Positions 37,855 through 46,357 of a DNA stretch of 64,000 nucleotides are shown one piece after another. The notes beneath the pieces were generated by a model. It searched no databases, had not been told where the DNA came from, and was given only the letters and a program-made list of their open reading frames with translations. The stretch is from Xanthocytophaga agilis (GTDB lineage: Bacteria; Bacteroidota; Bacteroidia; Cytophagales; 172606-1): NCBI RefSeq assembly GCF_030068605.1, contig NZ_JASJOU010000011.1, positions 124,001-188,000 on the forward strand, read 5' to 3'. A program made the translations under genes and the position numbers. The number at the start of each line of letters is the position of its first letter. The stretch's first letter is position 1.

Positions 37855-38241
37855 TTATTCAATAAAACGAGCTCTTTCACCAGGAGTCAAGATAAGGCAA
37901 TTAATATTTTCTCCCTGTAAATAACGTTGACGTGCAAACCATCTGTAAATCCCATCCCGAATCCAGCGTGGCAGATAGATTAATCCAAACAATATCGGCC
38001 ATCCACCTTGCAGGTGACGACATATTCTGAGTGCAGCTTCAGACCCAACATACTTTCGATCCTCTTCAAATAGGACCAAGCCATCACTACAGCCAATACG
38101 AGCTACTTCCAGCAACCTCTCTCCTATTTCAGATCGTAAAGAGGCAAAATTAAAATAAGCCTGTTCGTCCCGATTCAGAACAAACTGAACATATTTGTTA
38201 CAGAAGACACAGTCTCCATCAAATACAATAATTGCTTTCAT
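37855..38241 (-). CDS. DCC-family thiol-disulfide oxidoreductase-like protein
   Basis: 128 aa of the DUF393/DCC family (PF04134). The DxxCxxC signature is FDGDCVFCN with Cys11 and Cys14, and the second half carries the family block YVGSEAALRICRHL and PRWIRDGIYRWFA. Family members are thioredoxin-fold proteins with unknown partner; no signal peptide is seen. Convergent with the dehydratase. Confidence 0.88.
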   Translation of the reverse strand: MKAIIVFDGDCVFCNKYVQFVLNRDEQAYFNFASLRSEIGERLLEVARIGCSDGLVLFEEDRKYVGSEAALRICRHLQGGWPILFGLIYLPRWIRDGIYRWFARQRYLQGENINCLILTPGERARFIE

Positions 38242-38501
38242 GTGGGTTGTTTATGCAAAAGTTATCCAAATAATTTTCTGATGGTTTAGTATCTGCTACA
38301 ACTTATAGAGGTAAGTACACAGCAAATCCATGATAAAAAATGAAAAGAAAAGTGTGGGTATAAAAATTAATTATACCAAATGAAGGTTTACAGATACCAA
38401 TCTTCTTTTTCTCTATTTTGCTTTACGCATGGAACCAATGTTAATTGTATGGTTTTACAACTATAACCTACTGATAACATCCCATTTTAACACTTTGTGG
38501 T

Positions 38502-38942
38502 ATGCAATCTGTAACCAAATCTGAAATCCATAAATCAATGAGAATCAATGCTACTACCTCAAAGGTCTGGCAAGTACTTACACAACCAGAATGGATTCGA
38601 AAATGGATATTGGATACAGAAGTTGAGGTTATTTCCAATTGGAAAACAGGCAAGCCAATTGTAATCAGGGGATATTTACATGACGAATACTTTGAAAACA
38701 AAGGGATAATCTTGCAGGCCGAACAAGAACGTATTCTTCAATATACTCATCTGAGTTCACTTTCCAAGCTTCCAGATACTCCTGAAAGTTACACTATTAT
38801 TCAATTTGAGTTAATAGCCTCAGACGATCGAACAGAATTATATCTGACACTAACTAATTTTCCAACAGAAACTATTTACTGGCATCTCGAATTTTACTGG
38901 AATGTAACTCTTGGCTTATTAAAGAAGCTATGCGAAGAATAA
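38502..38942 (+). CDS. SRPBCC (AHSA1-like) domain protein
   Basis: 146-aa START/Bet v1-like fold. Opens with SMRINATTSKVWQVLTQPEWIRKWI and has the family strand pattern to the C-terminal amphipathic helix (WHLEFYWNVTLGLLKKL). Such proteins bind hydrophobic ligands or help Hsp90 folding; the exact role cannot be assigned. Monocistronic with a bidirectional terminator after it. Confidence 0.82.
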   Translation: MQSVTKSEIHKSMRINATTSKVWQVLTQPEWIRKWILDTEVEVISNWKTGKPIVIRGYLHDEYFENKGIILQAEQERILQYTHLSSLSKLPDTPESYTIIQFELIASDDRTELYLTLTNFPTETIYWHLEFYWNVTLGLLKKLCEE

Positions 38943-38958
38943 AGAGGATATTAAAAAA

Positions 38959-38986
38959 CCAGCCTTATAAAAAGCTGGTCTTTTGT
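38959..38986. terminator. Bidirectional terminator
   Basis: ACCAGC (38959-38964) / GCTGGT (38975-38980), with an upstream A tract and downstream CTTTTG. It lies between the convergent SRPBCC and threonine-aldolase genes. Confidence 0.75.
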
Positions 38987-39008
38987 ATATTTAGAATTTA
39001 TGCAGGTT

Positions 39009-40061
39009 TCATCGTACTTCACAAACTTCTTTTTTCTCAACTTCGCTGGCTATATATAAATCTTCAATAAACTGATTAATCATAGCCTCTTTTGTAGCCC
39101 AGCTGGTCACCAAACGAATGGCAGACTCCCGGCTATTCATTTTTTGCCAGATATAGAAGTCGTATTTTTTCTGTAGCTTCTCTATTACTGAAATAGGAAG
39201 TATTGGAAAAATCTGATTGGTTTGTGAATTTGTCAGAAAGGAATAACCTAGTTCTTGAAAAGCATTAGCCAGTTTAGCAGCCATCTGATTCATATGGTTT
39301 CCAATCTCTAAAAACAGATCATTGCTGAATAAAACCTTAAACTGAATACCCAATAATCTTCCCTTTGCAAGCAATGCTCCCCGCTGTTTAAGATTATAGA
39401 TAAAGTTTTGCTGTAATACAGGATTATTGATCACAATAGCTTCACCTAGCAATGCACCACTTTTGGTACCTCCAATATAAAATACATCTGTATATCTTGC
39501 CAGATCCGGGAAAGTAATATCACTGGCACAAAGACCGGAAGCAAGCCGAGCTCCATCAATGAACAGATATAAACCATTTTCACGGCAGCATTGAGATAAT
39601 GCAATTAATTCTTCTCTTCTATAGTGTGTTCCAATCTCAGTAGGATGTGAAATATACACCAACCGGGGAATCGGCTTATGAATTTCCTCAAACTTATCCA
39701 GCACAGCAATAATATCTGAAGATCTTAGTTTTCCATCTGTGCTTTGTACGGCTTCAATCTTGTGACCTGTAGCTTCGATAGCCCCAGTCTCATGTACCAG
39801 AATGTGTCCGGTTTCTACAGCAATTACCGATTCGTATGGTCGCAGTATAGAAGCAATAACCGTCAGGTTAGCCTGCGTGCCTCCAGAAATAAAATGAACA
39901 GCAGCAGACGGACTTTCGAGCTTTTCACGAATCAAATCAGCAGCCTGCTGAGAATACATATCAAAACCGTATCCACTATGCTGCTCTCCATTACTTTCCA
40001 TCAATGCCTGTAGAATGGCTGGGTGGCACCCTTCACTGTAATCATTTTTGAAACTATACAT
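39009..40061 (-). CDS. Threonine aldolase / beta-eliminating lyase family PLP enzyme
   Basis: 350 aa fold-type I PLP enzyme. Key blocks are FKNDYSEGCHPAIL near the N-terminus, ISGGTQANLTVIA (phosphate-binding), YLFIDGARLASGL (the Asp that pairs with the pyridine N) and the Schiff-base Lys200 in GGTKSGALLGEA. This fits low-specificity L-threonine aldolase (glycine plus acetaldehyde), though related lyases share the fold. It is divergent from a LysR-type regulator, which probably controls it (inference). Confidence 0.88.
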   Translation of the reverse strand: MYSFKNDYSEGCHPAILQALMESNGEQHSGYGFDMYSQQAADLIREKLESPSAAVHFISGGTQANLTVIASILRPYESVIAVETGHILVHETGAIEATGHKIEAVQSTDGKLRSSDIIAVLDKFEEIHKPIPRLVYISHPTEIGTHYRREELIALSQCCRENGLYLFIDGARLASGLCASDITFPDLARYTDVFYIGGTKSGALLGEAIVINNPVLQQNFIYNLKQRGALLAKGRLLGIQFKVLFSNDLFLEIGNHMNQMAAKLANAFQELGYSFLTNSQTNQIFPILPISVIEKLQKKYDFYIWQKMNSRESAIRLVTSWATKEAMINQFIEDLYIASEVEKKEVCEVR

Positions 40062-40106
40062 TGTGATAATACCCGTTTAAAGTTTGTATGGTTGTTGATG
40101 ATTTAG

Positions 40107-40114
40107 CAAATGTA
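40107..40114 (-). promoter_or_regulatory. -7 box TACATTTG for threonine-aldolase gene
   Basis: Minus-strand TACATTTG, an exact TAnnTTTG match about 46 bases before the start codon. It overlaps a plus-strand near-match TATCTTTT (40113-40120) that could serve the divergent LysR gene. Confidence 0.55.
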
Positions 40115-40153
40115 TCTTTTTAGGTAATGCAGAAAAATGCTATTTTTGGAAGC

Positions 40154-40176
40154 ATTGATGCGTAAAATGCATTAAT
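40154..40176. promoter_or_regulatory. LysR-type dyad operator
   Basis: Arms ATTGATGC (40154-40161) and GCATTAAT (40169-40176) are complementary except for one pair; the core ATGC-N7-GCAT (40158-40172) contains the T-N11-A pattern of LysR sites. It lies just upstream of the LysR start, in the space shared with the divergent aldolase gene. Confidence 0.5.
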
Positions 40177-40186
40177 CATACAACTC

Positions 40187-41044
40187 ATGGATATTCAACA
40201 AATTACCTCTTTTCTCACTTTAGCAGACGAATTACATTTCTGGCGGGCATCCTTTAAACTAAATATTACCCAGTCAGCTTTGAGCAGGCAAATACAATCA
40301 CTTGAAAGTGAGCTCAATCTAGCATTATTCACCCGTAGTAAACGAAAGGTGGAGCTTACGGCAGCTGGAAAGTTCCTTTACCAGCAATGGGAGCCTCTTC
40401 TGCAACAACTAACGTATAGTACCCGTTATGCACAAAAAATTCACCGGGGTGAATATGGATCACTTACCATTAATCATCCCGGATCAATCAGCCACAATCT
40501 GTTGCCAGACTTACTAGCCCACATCTCTGAGCTTTATCCGGATGTAAAAGTGGAACTAGTGCAATTGAAGTACACTCAGGAGGAGGAATTTTTGAAAGCA
40601 TTCAAAATTGATCTTGCTTACAGCCGATATGAGCACAAATCTGATTTTATTGAATCAAAACTGGTCTGGAAAGAAAACTTTGGATTTGCAGTTCCTATAA
40701 ATCATCCTATTCAATCCGCAGAAGATCTGACTTCAGATCTTCTGAAACAACAACGGTTCGTACTTCCAACATTACAACATGGGTATGTTTTTCCGGAAAC
40801 AATTTTTAGCATTTTTAACCATTACCAGATCAACCCCGTCATCTCCTATGAATCTGATTTTGGGTCAACTGTATTATCTCTGGTAGCGAAAGGACTGGGT
40901 ATTGCTATTCTTCCTTTCTCATTTGCTCAGCAGGCTCCCCCTAATATCCGATTCATCAAAATTCCTTTTGAGATTCCGTTGTATCTATACTGGCGTAAAA
41001 ACGAAGATAACCCACTTGTTATCAACATTTTGAAACTCACATAG
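40187..41044 (+). CDS. LysR-family transcriptional regulator
   Basis: 285 aa. N-terminal winged helix (~1-60): MDIQQITSFLTLADELHFWR, then SFKLNITQSALSRQIQSLE as the recognition helix. The effector domain (~90-285) has the alternating periplasmic-binding-protein-like pattern ending in GLGIAILPFSFA. Divergent from a PLP enzyme; LysR proteins usually control the divergent gene and themselves. Effector is unknown. Confidence 0.93.
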   Translation: MDIQQITSFLTLADELHFWRASFKLNITQSALSRQIQSLESELNLALFTRSKRKVELTAAGKFLYQQWEPLLQQLTYSTRYAQKIHRGEYGSLTINHPGSISHNLLPDLLAHISELYPDVKVELVQLKYTQEEEFLKAFKIDLAYSRYEHKSDFIESKLVWKENFGFAVPINHPIQSAEDLTSDLLKQQRFVLPTLQHGYVFPETIFSIFNHYQINPVISYESDFGSTVLSLVAKGLGIAILPFSFAQQAPPNIRFIKIPFEIPLYLYWRKNEDNPLVINILKLT

Positions 41045-41072
41045 CGAATAAAATCACCCTGTTCAATATACG

Positions 41073-41134
41073 ATTACTTTTATAAGTTGTTCAAAATCTG
41101 CAGCTTCTGAGTCAAAACAACTTATAAAAGTAAT
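41073..41134. terminator. Long hairpin, 19-bp perfect stem
   Basis: 41073-41091 and 41116-41134 are exact reverse complements (19 bp) with a 24-nt loop, 28 bases after the LysR stop. The arms are AT-rich and carry no T tract, so it may be a terminator or RNA-stabilising structure. The remaining spacer to 41315 holds nothing recognised. Confidence 0.55.
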
Positions 41135-41315
41135 AGAGTATGATTTGCTCTGTCTTTTATGATAACCTCATTCGTCTATTTTATTTGAGCAATCTCGCTT
41201 GATCTGTAACTACTAACAGACAATCCAGAATACTATGTCGATTCTAAAATACTTATTGTTTTATAACTTTTAGAAAAGCTGAATACACTAAAGAACGGTA
41301 GAGCTTTATCTATAT

Positions 41316-41660
41316 TTATTCTTCCATCCTCCATTGTCCACTTCCTACATAGGATTTCAGTAATTCTGTGGATTTGGGGTCTCCATATAACCTGATAATA
41401 CACTCAGAAGAACAATTGCCTACAAGGGATGTTTCTAGTTCATTGATATCTGTTTCATAAGCTTCATCCATAGGTTCTTCCAGTAAGTCATGCATAAGTC
41501 TATAAATATCCCAACGGGACCAACCTTGAGTAGAAAGTTTATATATGTACTCACCAAACCATCCATATATTTGTTTTTCATTTGAGAGACTGCACTGATA
41601 AATATGTTGCAGTACATGCTGTTTAACTTCTAAAAAATCAGTTGGTAATCTCCAGGCCAT
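41316..41660 (-). CDS. Small hypothetical protein
   Basis: 114 aa with no family recognised. It is acidic in the C-terminal half (HDLLEEPMDEAYETDINELE) and rich in aromatics (WFGEYIYKLSTQGWSRWDIYRLMHDL). There is no signal peptide or TM. It is transcribed in the same direction as the upstream PRC-barrel gene with a hairpin between them. Confidence 0.55.
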   Translation of the reverse strand: MAWRLPTDFLEVKQHVLQHIYQCSLSNEKQIYGWFGEYIYKLSTQGWSRWDIYRLMHDLLEEPMDEAYETDINELETSLVGNCSSECIIRLYGDPKSTELLKSYVGSGQWRMEE

Positions 41661-41788
41661 GGTATGTAGACTCTTAATTTGGGCGATTTACAATTTATGG
41701 GGATAATGTAACCAATAAAGGTATATGCTAAAAGTCTCCAACCTTGATTTGTTCCGATGAGTTGAAATAGCCACGACTTACAAACAGC

Positions 41789-41823
41789 AATAGCCTTGTT
41801 CTATAGAGTAAAACAAGGCTATT
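41789..41823 (-). terminator. 12-bp perfect hairpin, terminator of PRC-barrel gene
   Basis: AATAGCCTTGTT (41789-41800) and AACAAGGCTATT (41812-41823) are exact complements with an 11-nt loop. It lies 30 bases past the PRC-barrel stop; on the minus strand the downstream side reads GCTGTTTG, a weak T tract. Confidence 0.6.
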
Positions 41824-41852
41824 ATCCACTACTGTAGATTCAGTAAGTTACT

Positions 41853-42260
41853 TTACCTATACACCCAATACTGATTCACCTCCGCATAGTAGGCTGTATC
41901 GCTGTTGGTGTCAGGCCAATGGTCTTTATCAAACCCAGGAGAGTTCTTTACATACTCTTTGGTTCTGTCCAGAACAAAACACCTACGAGGGCCATCCAGA
42001 ATCAGTTCATTGTAAGGAATGGCAAACAGTTTACCTCCAATACCTAAGAATGATCCAGATTCCAGTACTACATATTCAATCTTTCCTGTCTGGATGTTGA
42101 TCATCAGATTTTGGATGTTTCCCAGGTCTTCATCTGCCCGGTTAATCACTTTGTCACCTATAATAGAAGTCGCGGTGAGACGTTGTACCGGAATGTTGGC
42201 ATCTGCTCCTTCATGATTGATGCCTGTTCGGTTATCAGCTTCATAAGTTCCTATAGCCAT
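41853..42260 (-). CDS. PRC-barrel domain protein
   Basis: 135 aa with a single PRC-barrel (PF05239): LTATSIIGDKVINRADEDLG, IQNLMINIQTGKIEYVVLE and LFAIPYNELILD give the beta-barrel pattern (~27-95). An acidic, aromatic C-terminus follows. PRC-barrel proteins occur with ribosome maturation (RimM), photosynthetic reaction centre or stress functions; a standalone form like this is usually annotated as stress-response-like. It has an apparent thi-box-like RNA element and a hairpin terminator upstream, within the likely 5' leader. Confidence 0.8.
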   Translation of the reverse strand: MAIGTYEADNRTGINHEGADANIPVQRLTATSIIGDKVINRADEDLGNIQNLMINIQTGKIEYVVLESGSFLGIGGKLFAIPYNELILDGPRRCFVLDRTKEYVKNSPGFDKDHWPDTNSDTAYYAEVNQYWVYR

Positions 42261-42331
42261 AAGTACCTCCTTATTTTAGTAAGACATTATACACTACAGC
42301 TTTCCAAAGAAAGCCTTTTTACTAAAAGCAA

Positions 42332-42356
42332 AAGGCTACCTATATGGGGTAGCCTT
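42332..42356 (-). terminator. Hairpin terminator in the 5' region of the PRC-barrel gene
   Basis: AAGGCTACC (42332-42340) and GGTAGCCTT (42348-42356) form a 9-bp stem; on the minus strand it runs into TTTTGCTTTT. It overlaps an alternative stem AGCCTTTT (42312-42319) / AAAAGGCT (42330-42337). The two cannot form together, the layout of a riboswitch expression platform. Confidence 0.6.
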
Positions 42357-42363
42357 CGGTTAA

Positions 42364-42430
42364 TCTTAGTCCTTTCGCTGGCATTACCCAGTTCAAGTAA
42401 ATGAGGATATATTCTCAGGTCTGACTTAAG
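42364..42430 (-). ncRNA. Thi-box-like TPP aptamer, apparently lacking the P2/P3 5' strand
   Basis: On the minus strand the element reads CTTAAGTC, then CCTGAGA and TTGAACTGGGTAATGCCAGC followed by GAAAGGACTAAG. The block CTGAGA plus GAACTGGGTAATGCCAGCG is the classical thi-box core of TPP riboswitches, and CTTAAGTC / GACTAAG can form P1. The strand that normally supplies GGGGT for P2 and the 5' half of P3 is missing, so ligand binding is doubtful. It precedes a terminator hairpin and, 104 bases on, the PRC-barrel gene, which has no evident thiamin role. Confidence 0.5.
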
Positions 42431-42824
42431 AAAATGGATCTTTTTCATTAGAAAATGAATCTTACTTTTAGATACATTTCTTCTTACTTCTACAAGATGA
42501 ATAATCTTAAACCAGCCACTCCTTTTAAATTATCTCTCCTTTCTCAGACTAACGCTTACAATGAATAAACTTCTGTGCCTGAGTATAAAATGCGTCTGCT
42601 ACACCATTTATTTATGTGGGCTTTGGTAAAATGTAGCATTTATTTCCTGGTCATGGAGAAAATATTTCTCTATATGAAAGAGGCATAGCCTATAAGCAGC
42701 TTCTGTGACAAAAGCAGACAAAACCGATCATTTTCTCACATCCGTAATAAGGTGCAATAAACAATAGTTATTTTCACTCATAAATCCTACTTATTTGCAT
42801 TTTTTAATCAAATAAATTGCTGAG
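42431..42824. other. 394-bp intergenic spacer, nothing recognised
   Basis: Between the thi-box element (minus) and the kelch lipoprotein (plus). No ORF, hairpin or good -7 box was identified. Confidence 0.35.
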
Positions 42825-44123
42825 ATGAAAATAAAACAGCTACTTTTTCTTTTTCTGGGTGCGTCAATCTTTCTTTTTTCCTGTAAAAAAGAAGACGATG
42901 TTCAATCCGACTCTACATCGTTAACTATTACGACTTCAGCACCTACCAATATCTCAACCCGAAAAGCATCCTTTCAGGGAGAAATATCTTTTACTGGTAA
43001 CAATACGGTTAAAGTGAAAGAATATGGATTTGTATGGTCAAATACACCCAACCCTACTGTTGCTGCTAATAAGGTAGTGATGGGAAGTGGCCTGACTGAA
43101 ATTACCTCTCCATTTATGTTGTTTGGTTCAGTAACAGAACTAGCCATGAACACAACCTATTATGTAAGAGGTTATGCCATTGCAGAGAATGGAACGGTTT
43201 CCTATAGTTCAGATGCTACCTTTCAAACATTAGGGGGCAATAACTGGGAAACACTGACAAACTTCCCAGGAAAGATGGATCAGTGGGCGCTTGGATTTTC
43301 TATTGGAGACAAGATTTATGTAGGTAACGGATTGGCAAATGAAACCTCTTCATCTTTTACCACCAAAGAATGGTGGAGTTACTCTATCACAACAGACACA
43401 TGGACCCAGAAAGCTGATTTTCCAGGGACCAATTCTTCGTTGGCAACAAGTTTTGCGATTGGGAACAAAGGATATATTGTAACAGGAGGAGGAGACCAGA
43501 CAAAAGCCTGTTGGGAGTACAGTCCTGATACCGATAGCTGGACAAAAAAATCAAGTTTTCCAGGAGATGATCGTATACAGGCAGTTAGCTTTGTATTAAA
43601 TGGGAAAGGATATGTGTGTGGTGGTATGATCGTTAATGGTGCCAATATGTTATATGATTTATGGGAGTTTGATCCGGCAAATGCAACGGCAGGAACAGAT
43701 GCAAATGGAAATCCATTAGGTAAGTGGACACAGAAAAAAAGTGCTCCAATTCAGTCTATTCAACAAGCTATGTCATTTACGTTGGGTACAAAGGGATACG
43801 TGCTGGCAGACAAGAATAATACATTAGGTGGACGTCCTCTGATGGAATATGATCCGGCACAGAATAACTGGACAATTAAAAGTGCTGTTTTACCTGTTAA
43901 CTATGTAAACAAAGGATTTGCATTTGGTCTCTCTGACAAAGCCTATGCAGGTGGTCTGCCCAATGAAAGTAGTTATGGTACATTCTGGGAATATACGCTG
44001 CAAACAGATGCATGGACTCAGAAAACCAATGTTCCTTTTTATACTGGTGACGGATGGACTACTACTTACAATGGAAGAGGCTATTGCTTAATGCTAGCAG
44101 ACTTCTATGAATATATTCCATAA
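42825..44123 (+). CDS. Kelch-like beta-propeller lipoprotein
   Basis: 432 aa. Type II signal peptide ending at lipobox LFSCKKEDD (Cys ~20). An Ig/fibronectin-like region (~30-135) follows, with the Bacteroidota pattern VKEYGFVWSNTPNPT and YYVRGYAIAENG. Then comes a kelch/galactose-oxidase-like propeller of about six blades (~140-430), each with a W-[ST]-Y and W-T-x-K-x-x-F-P-G motif (WTQKADFPG, WTKKSSFPG). Surface-exposed on the outer membrane if lipidated with export signal (KKEDD after Cys is consistent). Such proteins bind carbohydrate or other ligands; function unknown. Confidence 0.85.
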   Translation: MKIKQLLFLFLGASIFLFSCKKEDDVQSDSTSLTITTSAPTNISTRKASFQGEISFTGNNTVKVKEYGFVWSNTPNPTVAANKVVMGSGLTEITSPFMLFGSVTELAMNTTYYVRGYAIAENGTVSYSSDATFQTLGGNNWETLTNFPGKMDQWALGFSIGDKIYVGNGLANETSSSFTTKEWWSYSITTDTWTQKADFPGTNSSLATSFAIGNKGYIVTGGGDQTKACWEYSPDTDSWTKKSSFPGDDRIQAVSFVLNGKGYVCGGMIVNGANMLYDLWEFDPANATAGTDANGNPLGKWTQKKSAPIQSIQQAMSFTLGTKGYVLADKNNTLGGRPLMEYDPAQNNWTIKSAVLPVNYVNKGFAFGLSDKAYAGGLPNESSYGTFWEYTLQTDAWTQKTNVPFYTGDGWTTTYNGRGYCLMLADFYEYIP

Positions 44124-44188
44124 GCTATAATTACGTTAGTTATCTCAAATCCAGTGATTATTTTATGTGATATAAATCGTAATAAAAC

Positions 44189-44223
44189 AGTACCTGTGTT
44201 TTTGAAAAGAACATGGGTACTAT
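44189..44223 (+). terminator. Hairpin terminator after kelch lipoprotein
   Basis: AGTACC (44189-44194) pairs with GGTACT (44216-44221), extended imperfectly inward, and is followed by ATTTTAC. About 65 bases after the stop codon. Confidence 0.55.
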
Positions 44224-44226
44224 TTT

Positions 44227-44550
44227 ACATTAGATAATTTGTATATTTTGTTTTTCAGCTCTTTTCTTGTCCTCTCCCCCTTTTGTTCTAAAATGAGCAC
44301 TCGTTTTCGAGATTCTTCCAGGAAGACATACAGAAGGTTTTTAAACCTATTTTCCCTAAGTTAATAGCATTGCCCACCTGCAAGACCAAAGCCAACCTCG
44401 TGGAGAAAAGATTGCCAACATATCTACACAACAACTCGCGATTGAAGGAAACTTGTCTCTCTTTATGACTTTTTATATCTTGTTTTTTAATGTCGTATGT
44501 AACCAGCAGGCAGGCTATAAGTGTATCTGGTTATTGGAGAATTGCACTTG
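44227..44550. other. 324-bp region with short unassigned frames
   Basis: No convincing gene. A 40-odd-codon frame at about 44330-44468 is free of stops but shows no recognisable motif. It may be a gene remnant or chance. Confidence 0.3.
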
Positions 44551-45654
44551 CTATCGGGTATTAGGTAATGTAATGGTCAGCATGGTTCCTTCTCTTTCTC
44601 TTGTTTTAAGATCAATTTTTCCCTTAAGCTTCTCTACTACCTTCTTAACCAGATACAATCCTAAACCAGAACCTTCTGCCATATCTGAAGCACGAAAAAA
44701 CATGTCAAATACCCTGTCAGTGTAATGCTCCATAATCCCAATGCCATTGTCTTTCACCTGAATAACAAACTCCTTTGTTTTGGGATTTTCCCATATCGAG
44801 ATTCGGATATAAGGATCTTCTTTGCGCAGATCATGGTATTTGATGGAATTGGAGAGTAGATTGTTGAGAATGATACGCAACCGGGATATATCTGAATATA
44901 TAGGATGATCCTGGCGGATGTCTATCTCAAAATCAATAGAAGAGAACTGAGGCAAAAACTTCTGTCCCTCCATTGCTTCCATTATTAACAGCGACATATC
45001 TATCTTTTCCGACTCAACCTTTGTGCGGTCGTTGCGCGAGTACTGTGTCAGATCAAAGATAAATTTGTCCAGACGTAGTACGCTACGTTTCATCATATCC
45101 ATGTATTGCATAGCCTGTATCGGAAAGTCCCGTTGTGCAATGTCTATCAGTCCCAGAATGTTAACAAGTGGGGCTCTCATATCATGAGATGCTTTATATA
45201 CAAAGCTATCCAGTTCAAAATTAAGACGACTGAGTTGTTCTTCTGATCTTTTGCGGTCTGTAATATTGTGTAGATAAAAGGCAAAGCCTGCGATAACAGG
45301 ATCTTCCAGTAAATTGGTAATCGCGGCATCAAAGTGCATAGTACCTTCCTCTGTTTCAATAGAGAGTTCCTCTCTAAGAGAGGACGCTGTACTTCCGGGT
45401 TGCACCAGTGTATCCAACAGGTAGCTCAATCGCCGATGTTCTACAATGTTCAAGGCTTCAAACAGATTTCTTCCCAATAGTTCCGCAGGCTTTATTTTTA
45501 AAATGGATGTTACAGAGTCATAGACATACGTAATATTGAGTTCTCTGTCGACTAGCAAAATAACTACATAGGATCGCTCTAATGGATACCGGTATTTTTT
45601 TTCGTTGCGACAAAGTGCTTCCTGAAAATGAGGCCGAGCAGTTGACAAATCCAT
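44551..45654 (-). CDS. PAS-domain sensor histidine kinase (soluble)
   Basis: 367 aa: one PAS (~25-135, ending ITDRKRSEEQL), then HisKA with His157 in KASHDMRAPLVNIL and a HATPase with NLLSNSIKYHD, DNGIGIM and GSGLGLYLV. No membrane segment and no partner regulator beside it. Resembles the output half of the larger PAS kinase at 23967. Signal unknown. Confidence 0.9.
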   Translation of the reverse strand: MDLSTARPHFQEALCRNEKKYRYPLERSYVVILLVDRELNITYVYDSVTSILKIKPAELLGRNLFEALNIVEHRRLSYLLDTLVQPGSTASSLREELSIETEEGTMHFDAAITNLLEDPVIAGFAFYLHNITDRKRSEEQLSRLNFELDSFVYKASHDMRAPLVNILGLIDIAQRDFPIQAMQYMDMMKRSVLRLDKFIFDLTQYSRNDRTKVESEKIDMSLLIMEAMEGQKFLPQFSSIDFEIDIRQDHPIYSDISRLRIILNNLLSNSIKYHDLRKEDPYIRISIWENPKTKEFVIQVKDNGIGIMEHYTDRVFDMFFRASDMAEGSGLGLYLVKKVVEKLKGKIDLKTREREGTMLTITLPNTR

Positions 45655-46029
45655 AGTATAACAGAGTTAAGTAATGGAGAATCAGGTTATAATCTTAATG
45701 TATCTTTGTATACACGTTGCATGGCTTATCAGTTAAAACTGACAGAATAAATAACGGACAGAGATAGCCTGCCCGTTATTCGCAACCTGGAAAAACACTC
45801 TACACAACTTCTGATTGTTGGTTCAAAAAAATGCTCCTTTTCCATGTAACTATATTCGCTGGTTGTAATATAAAGCTACTGTAGAATCACGGTTGTTGAA
45901 TACCGGAATCGTTCAACAGGCAAAAGTGATCGTTGAAAAAGTGGATCAGAAAGATGCTACGTTACCGCATTATCCTGTTCTATAACTTTTTTGAAAAGGT
46001 GATTTGTACATAAAGAAAAAACACTCTTA

Positions 46030-46190
46030 CTGTCCTTCTGAAAGGAACATTCACACTCTGTCCTTCTGTAAGAAACTTGTGACAAATAGAGCTATGTCTG
46101 GTTTCTGAAAAGCTTTTCTCCAAATCCATAGGCCGCCGGTCTTGCCACGCCTGTCCCGACAAGGGCGGGAAGATCCTTTCAGGAGGACAT
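46030..46190. repeat. Dispersed intergenic repeat family 1, copy B (clearest copy)
   Basis: Left boundary CTGTCCTTCTGAAAGGA (46030-46046); right boundary TCCTTTCAGGAGGAC, its near-exact inverted complement (to 46189). A second left unit TGTCCTTCTGTAAGAAA lies at 46060-46076. The body holds the central box GACAAATAGAGCTATGTCTG, GCCGCCGGTCTTGCCACG and CCCGACAAGGGCGGGAAGAT. The G+C-rich 3' half contrasts with the AT-rich surroundings. The flank 45880-45960 has weak similarity to family 2 (e.g. TACCGGAATCGTTCAACAGG). The spacer 45655-46029 holds no gene. Confidence 0.78.
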
Positions 46191-46357
46191 ATAAAGAGAG
46201 TTTTTACTAAAACCTTCAAAATTGAAAAAGGTATGGGACACGATAAGCGTTACCGCTTGCCTGAAAGTCTCAACATTAACCAGCATACACCTTCATCCGA
46301 ACCGAACTTTGTGTCATACTGTTCTTTGTGTAAAACCTTTTCTGGAATTTATTGCTT

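Noticed and set aside
44330-44468. Open frame of ~45 codons considered as a gene remnant
   Set aside because: No start codon, motif or conservation could be shown.
45701-45708. Plus-strand TATCTTTG promoter box
   Set aside because: Exact TAnnTTTG match but the nearest plus-strand gene (msrB) is ~650 bp away across a repeat; probably chance.
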